From Elusimicrobiota bacterium (lineage in GTDB: Bacteria > Elusimicrobiota > Elusimicrobia > FEN-1173): a DNA stretch of 64,000 bases. The notes below the pieces were generated by a model. It did no database searches and was not told the origin of the DNA. It saw only the letters and a list, made by a program, of their open reading frames with translations. Position 1 is the first letter of the stretch, and the number at the start of each line of letters is the position of its first letter. The translations under genes and the position numbers were made by a program. This document shows positions 61,288 to 64,000 of this stretch, piece by piece. The stretch spans positions 1 through 64,000 of the forward strand of contig JADKCG010000014.1 in NCBI GenBank assembly GCA_016714745.1. The letters run 5' to 3'.

Positions 61288-62207
61288 GGTTTGAGCCCAA
61301 CATATTCCAATTCCAGCGGTTCGGATCCCGTATTTTCGAAATAGTAGGCCGTGTCGGGGGCAACGGCAAGATACCCGTATTGAATCTCCGCCTCCGATTG
61401 GCCAAGGTAGGCGATGCCTTTGCCGCGTTTAGGGCGGAACACCAACCGCGCGCCATCCTCCCGCATCGTCACAGTGCGCGATCCCACGGGCACATAAAAC
61501 GCGCCGGACCGTAAAGGGCGCGTGTCCGGCACCTGATCCAAAGAACGATAAAAAGCCTGTGCCTCCGGCTCAGACGCCACGGCGTGTTCGCTGGGCGCGA
61601 CCACTTGAAGTGAAGTGCCCCGGGTTTTTTTTGCCGTGGTTTCGCACGCTTTAAGAAGAGAGACCTCGTCGCGATCCATCGCCTCTTCCAAACCACGTTC
61701 CCCCGGGGGAACATTGAAAAGAAGGGCGATCTCCGTGCGCTCTCGCAGGGCTTTAAAAGCTCGAAGAGTTGTCCAATAGATCTGACTCTCCGAAACCTTT
61801 TCACGCTTTTTCTCCAATACCTGCCGTTGAAGGGAACCGATCCCGGTTTGATAAATAGACCATTTCCGTGCAATCATCTCCCTGGCCCCCTCATCGGGGG
61901 CCGGCTCACGGCCGCTCGCCGCCAGCCGTTGCATTTTCTGGCAAGCGCCACGAAGGTCCCTCAGGTCCCCTTCCAAAGACGAGGGCGCCGATCCCCCGTT
62001 CGAAGCATAACTTTCATGCAAAACACGCAACCGGGTTTCCGCCGCCACCGTGGCGCGTTCGTAGTCGGATTTTGACGAGCGAATTCGTTCGACCGCCAAC
62101 CGCCGGATCTCTTCTTTGGCCGAGACAAAAGCCGCCGGGTCCAGTCGCGCGGCGTGGGCCCCCCCCGCGAGAAAGAGCATCATTCCAACACACATTCGCC
62201 GACCCAT
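61284..62207 (-). CDS. Secreted protein of unknown function
   Basis: 307 residues if started at MGRRMCVGMM (62207), which begins a good signal peptide ending GGAHA. The open frame runs further up into the esterase remnant without a stop. The mature part is helical and rich in Arg/Glu (about 25-200) with a beta-rich end: GAFYVPVGSRTVTMREDGA, GYLAVAPDTAYYFENTG. I do not recognise the family. The ribosome site is poor, so expression may depend on readthrough from the fused frame. Confidence 0.55.
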   Translation of the reverse strand: MGRRMCVGMMLFLAGGAHAARLDPAAFVSAKEEIRRLAVERIRSSKSDYERATVAAETRLRVLHESYASNGGSAPSSLEGDLRDLRGACQKMQRLAASGREPAPDEGAREMIARKWSIYQTGIGSLQRQVLEKKREKVSESQIYWTTLRAFKALRERTEIALLFNVPPGERGLEEAMDRDEVSLLKACETTAKKTRGTSLQVVAPSEHAVASEPEAQAFYRSLDQVPDTRPLRSGAFYVPVGSRTVTMREDGARLVFRPKRGKGIAYLGQSEAEIQYGYLAVAPDTAYYFENTGSEPLELEYVGLKP

Positions 62208-62319
62208 GGATTTACCGACCCACCCCAAAATCCCCTCTTTGCAATGGGCGCGGACGGATGTGTAAACGAATATTGTTCGGTCTGAGGAGACCCCCCTCAC
62301 GGTGACGGTCGGCATAGAT

Positions 62320-62759
62320 GCTATTTTATCCTTTTGATTTTTTTCAATGTCCTCCAATCGTTTCCCTTGAAACGTATCGTTGGACCCAAGTCCCACAAGG
62401 ACCACCTGGGGGTTCTCTGCCAAACTATAATCGAGCCGCGCCAAAGCATCGAACGTGGTATCGCCCGAATGGCCCCCGTTGGTGACGGTGACGGGATATC
62501 CCGCCTCTTTAAGAAGACGTTCAAGAATGGCCGGATAGGCTTGGATGTCCGGGTCTTCCAAGTCTTTTCCAGCGGTCAGGCTGTCGCCGAATGCAAGAAT
62601 CCGATAAACGGCTTGCGACGGCAAGACAGGCACAGCGACGGGCGGTTCCGATTTTCCGCAGGCCATCAAAAAGAGGACCACGATCATAAAAAGCGGCGGG
62701 CCGGGTCGACCCCAGATCGCGCGATTTCCCCCGTGGCCGGGCAATCGATTCTCATTCAT
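62320..62759 (-). pseudogene. Truncated SGNH esterase (TesA-like)
   Basis: The start ATG 62759 overlaps the stop of the permease gene. Lipobox-like MACGKS, then block I LAFGDSLTAG, NGGHSGDTT, and block III VGLGSNDTFQG. The sequence ends after about 147 residues, before the block V Asp-x-x-His that completes the triad, and runs in frame into the next secreted protein. TesA-like genes are commonly next to YbbAP transporters, as here, so the origin is clear but the product should be inactive. Confidence 0.65.
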
Positions 62760-64000
62760 GACGAAGCGCATCCATGGGGGGAGTACGGAATGCGCCCTGA
62801 GTCACTGTCCAGGAGAGGCACACCATCGCCAACGCAGATCCGCCCAGAAACAAAGTGGTGGGAAACAGAAAGAAGGTCAACCGAAGTTCAAACACCCGAT
62901 GGAGCAACAAAGCGCTCGCCGCACTGCCCAGCGTGAAGGCCGCCAAGGATCCGGTTCCTGCGATAATGGCATATTCCAGCAGAGCCACACGGATCACCTG
63001 CGCTTGGGTCGCGCCCAGTGCCCGAAACAATGCCGTTTCCCGGGTGCGGGACGCCAGGGAGGCGAGGAGACTCGAAAGAAGAAGCAAGATTCCCGACAGT
63101 AAACCGAACAGCCCCAACGCACGGACCACGCGGCTCAACTGATGGAACAGCCGGCCCGTCAACGCGGCCACATCAGAAAGATCGATGACCGTCACGTTCG
63201 GAAGCGCCTCGGCCAACCGGTTTTGAAGGTCCGGCAAAGTGTCTTTAGGGAGCGCGAGCCCTGTCATAAGAGTATGGGGGACCTCTTCCAAAAGACCCGG
63301 TTTAAAATAGAAGTAGAAGAACGGCTGGCGCACGGTGTGGTTGATGGCGCGAAACGACGACACCGTCGCCTCAAATCGCCGACCTAAAATTCGGACAGCG
63401 ATCCGGTCCCCGCGTCGAATCCCAAACTTTTTTTTGTAGTCCTCAAAAACCGAAACCTGAGGCCCAGGAAGGGACGAATCCCACAACCCGGGGCCTTCCA
63501 CCACGGTGTCCGTTGGAAGAAGATCCGTTCCATAGGTGAACCCAAATTCCCGGGTCAACCGGTCCCCTTCACGACTTCCCCGTCGTTTAATTTTTTGTAC
63601 TGGGATGTCATTGACCGACACCACCCGCCCCCGGATGAGCGGGAAGAGCCGCGCGTGGGGGTTCCCCGAGATCGAGCCGAAGGCCTCGGCTTGGGTCGGT
63701 TGGATGTTGATAAAAAAGACGTTGGGGGCGTCGGCGGGGAAACTTTGGATCATTTGGCTGAAAAGATTTTTTTCTAAAAGAAAAAGAGTCAAAATCACCG
63801 TGAGAGAAAGTGCGACGGAAAGCACCACCGCGCCGTTCAAGTTCCCCGGGCGGGCCAATCCCCGCCCGGCGAGTCGGACAGGGGTGGATTCCCATCGGTT
63901 CAAAATTTTGCGAAGTGTGCCCAACAACGCGCCCACAACCCCACCCCCGACCACAATCAGGCCCGAGAGCATCGCGACGTATTGGAACGCCAAAAGGGGC
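62752..64000 (-). CDS. YbbP/FtsX-family ABC permease (3' part)
   Basis: 415 residues visible; the 5' end lies beyond the window. Membrane segments flank a periplasmic domain (about 80-270). The last three segments belong to an FtsX domain: LFGLLSGILLLLSSLLASL, RTRETALFRALGATQAQVIR and a C-terminal helix ending MDALRHE. YbbP proteins are about 800 residues and work with the YbbA ATPase, probably on lipids or lipoproteins. The stop overlaps the esterase start, as in tesA-ybbAP loci. Confidence 0.82.
   Translation of the reverse strand, partial: PLLAFQYVAMLSGLIVVGGGVVGALLGTLRKILNRWESTPVRLAGRGLARPGNLNGAVVLSVALSLTVILTLFLLEKNLFSQMIQSFPADAPNVFFINIQPTQAEAFGSISGNPHARLFPLIRGRVVSVNDIPVQKIKRRGSREGDRLTREFGFTYGTDLLPTDTVVEGPGLWDSSLPGPQVSVFEDYKKKFGIRRGDRIAVRILGRRFEATVSSFRAINHTVRQPFFYFYFKPGLLEEVPHTLMTGLALPKDTLPDLQNRLAEALPNVTVIDLSDVAALTGRLFHQLSRVVRALGLFGLLSGILLLLSSLLASLASRTRETALFRALGATQAQVIRVALLEYAIIAGTGSLAAFTLGSAASALLLHRVFELRLTFFLFPTTLFLGGSALAMVCLSWTVTQGAFRTPPMDALRHE

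Noticed and set aside
1..64000. tRNA or rRNA genes
   Set aside because: No cloverleaf with a TTCGA-type arm and CCA-proximal stem, and no conserved rRNA stretch, was recognised by eye. A covariance search would be decisive.

Overview
The window reads as chromosome of an uncultured diderm bacterium, most like the Elusimicrobiota/Omnitrophota group. This is inferred from content only: a PorV-type outer-membrane barrel, FlgD-like C-terminal domains, six AAA+ DUF4143 ATPases, and several very large multidomain proteins. No rRNA, tRNA or CRISPR array was recognised. Base composition is moderately GC-rich, and almost all metabolic genes lie on the minus strand.

Layout, left to right. 1-1,076: 5' part of a secreted clan GH-A glycosidase. 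1,338-6,219: two DUF4143 ATPases around a dead IS1380-type transposase, with a possible small hairpin RNA. 6,367-13,635: a five-gene overlapping cluster (OmpA-like protein, histidine kinase, NarL-type regulator, PorV barrel, GH144-like glucanase). 13,680-14,317: a FitA/VapC-type toxin-antitoxin pair. 14,390-14,685: a chimeric gene remnant. 14,799-23,761: GH5 and GH1 glycosidases behind two large proteins with HIT/GalT-fold phosphorylase-like motifs. 23,886-28,294: two more DUF4143 ATPases around a complete IS4/Tn5-type insertion sequence with 17-bp terminal repeats and a 10-bp target duplication. 28,384-37,220: a beta-mannan utilisation locus (GH113, carbohydrate-binding secreted proteins, barrel, ABC sugar importer, GH130 phosphorylase). 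37,473-46,970: a 3,165-residue protein that joins mannose-6-phosphate isomerase, phosphomannomutase and a sugar nucleotidyltransferase in one chain. 47,100-48,900: REP-like palindromes, an IS110 element with a nonsense codon and a probable bridge-RNA region. 48,960-51,422: two more DUF4143 ATPases. 51,542-58,693: a giant operon with a CofD/YvcK-like domain split over two ORFs, and a HAD domain. 58,793-64,000: a small ORF, an IGHMBP2-type helicase, folB, a secreted protein, a truncated SGNH esterase and a YbbP-like permease running off the end.

How the parts work together. The mannan locus would degrade mannan outside, import mannosides, and release mannose-1-phosphate by GH130. The neighbouring giant protein carries the enzymes that would turn mannose-1-phosphate into GDP-mannose or fructose-6-phosphate. 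Three giant genes (23,761, 46,970 and 58,693) share an N-terminal domain distantly like ChaN/TIKI proteins, the same post-signal motif, and an identical upstream tandem repeat, so they look like one regulon.

Two signals deserve most attention. One is this giant-protein regulon. The other is the DUF4143 family: most copies, and one dead copy, start next to an inverted repeat that overlaps the promoter, and most are predicted to make leaderless mRNA. Three metabolic genes carry apparent frameshifts that are each restored by one base in a G or C run, so they may be consensus errors.
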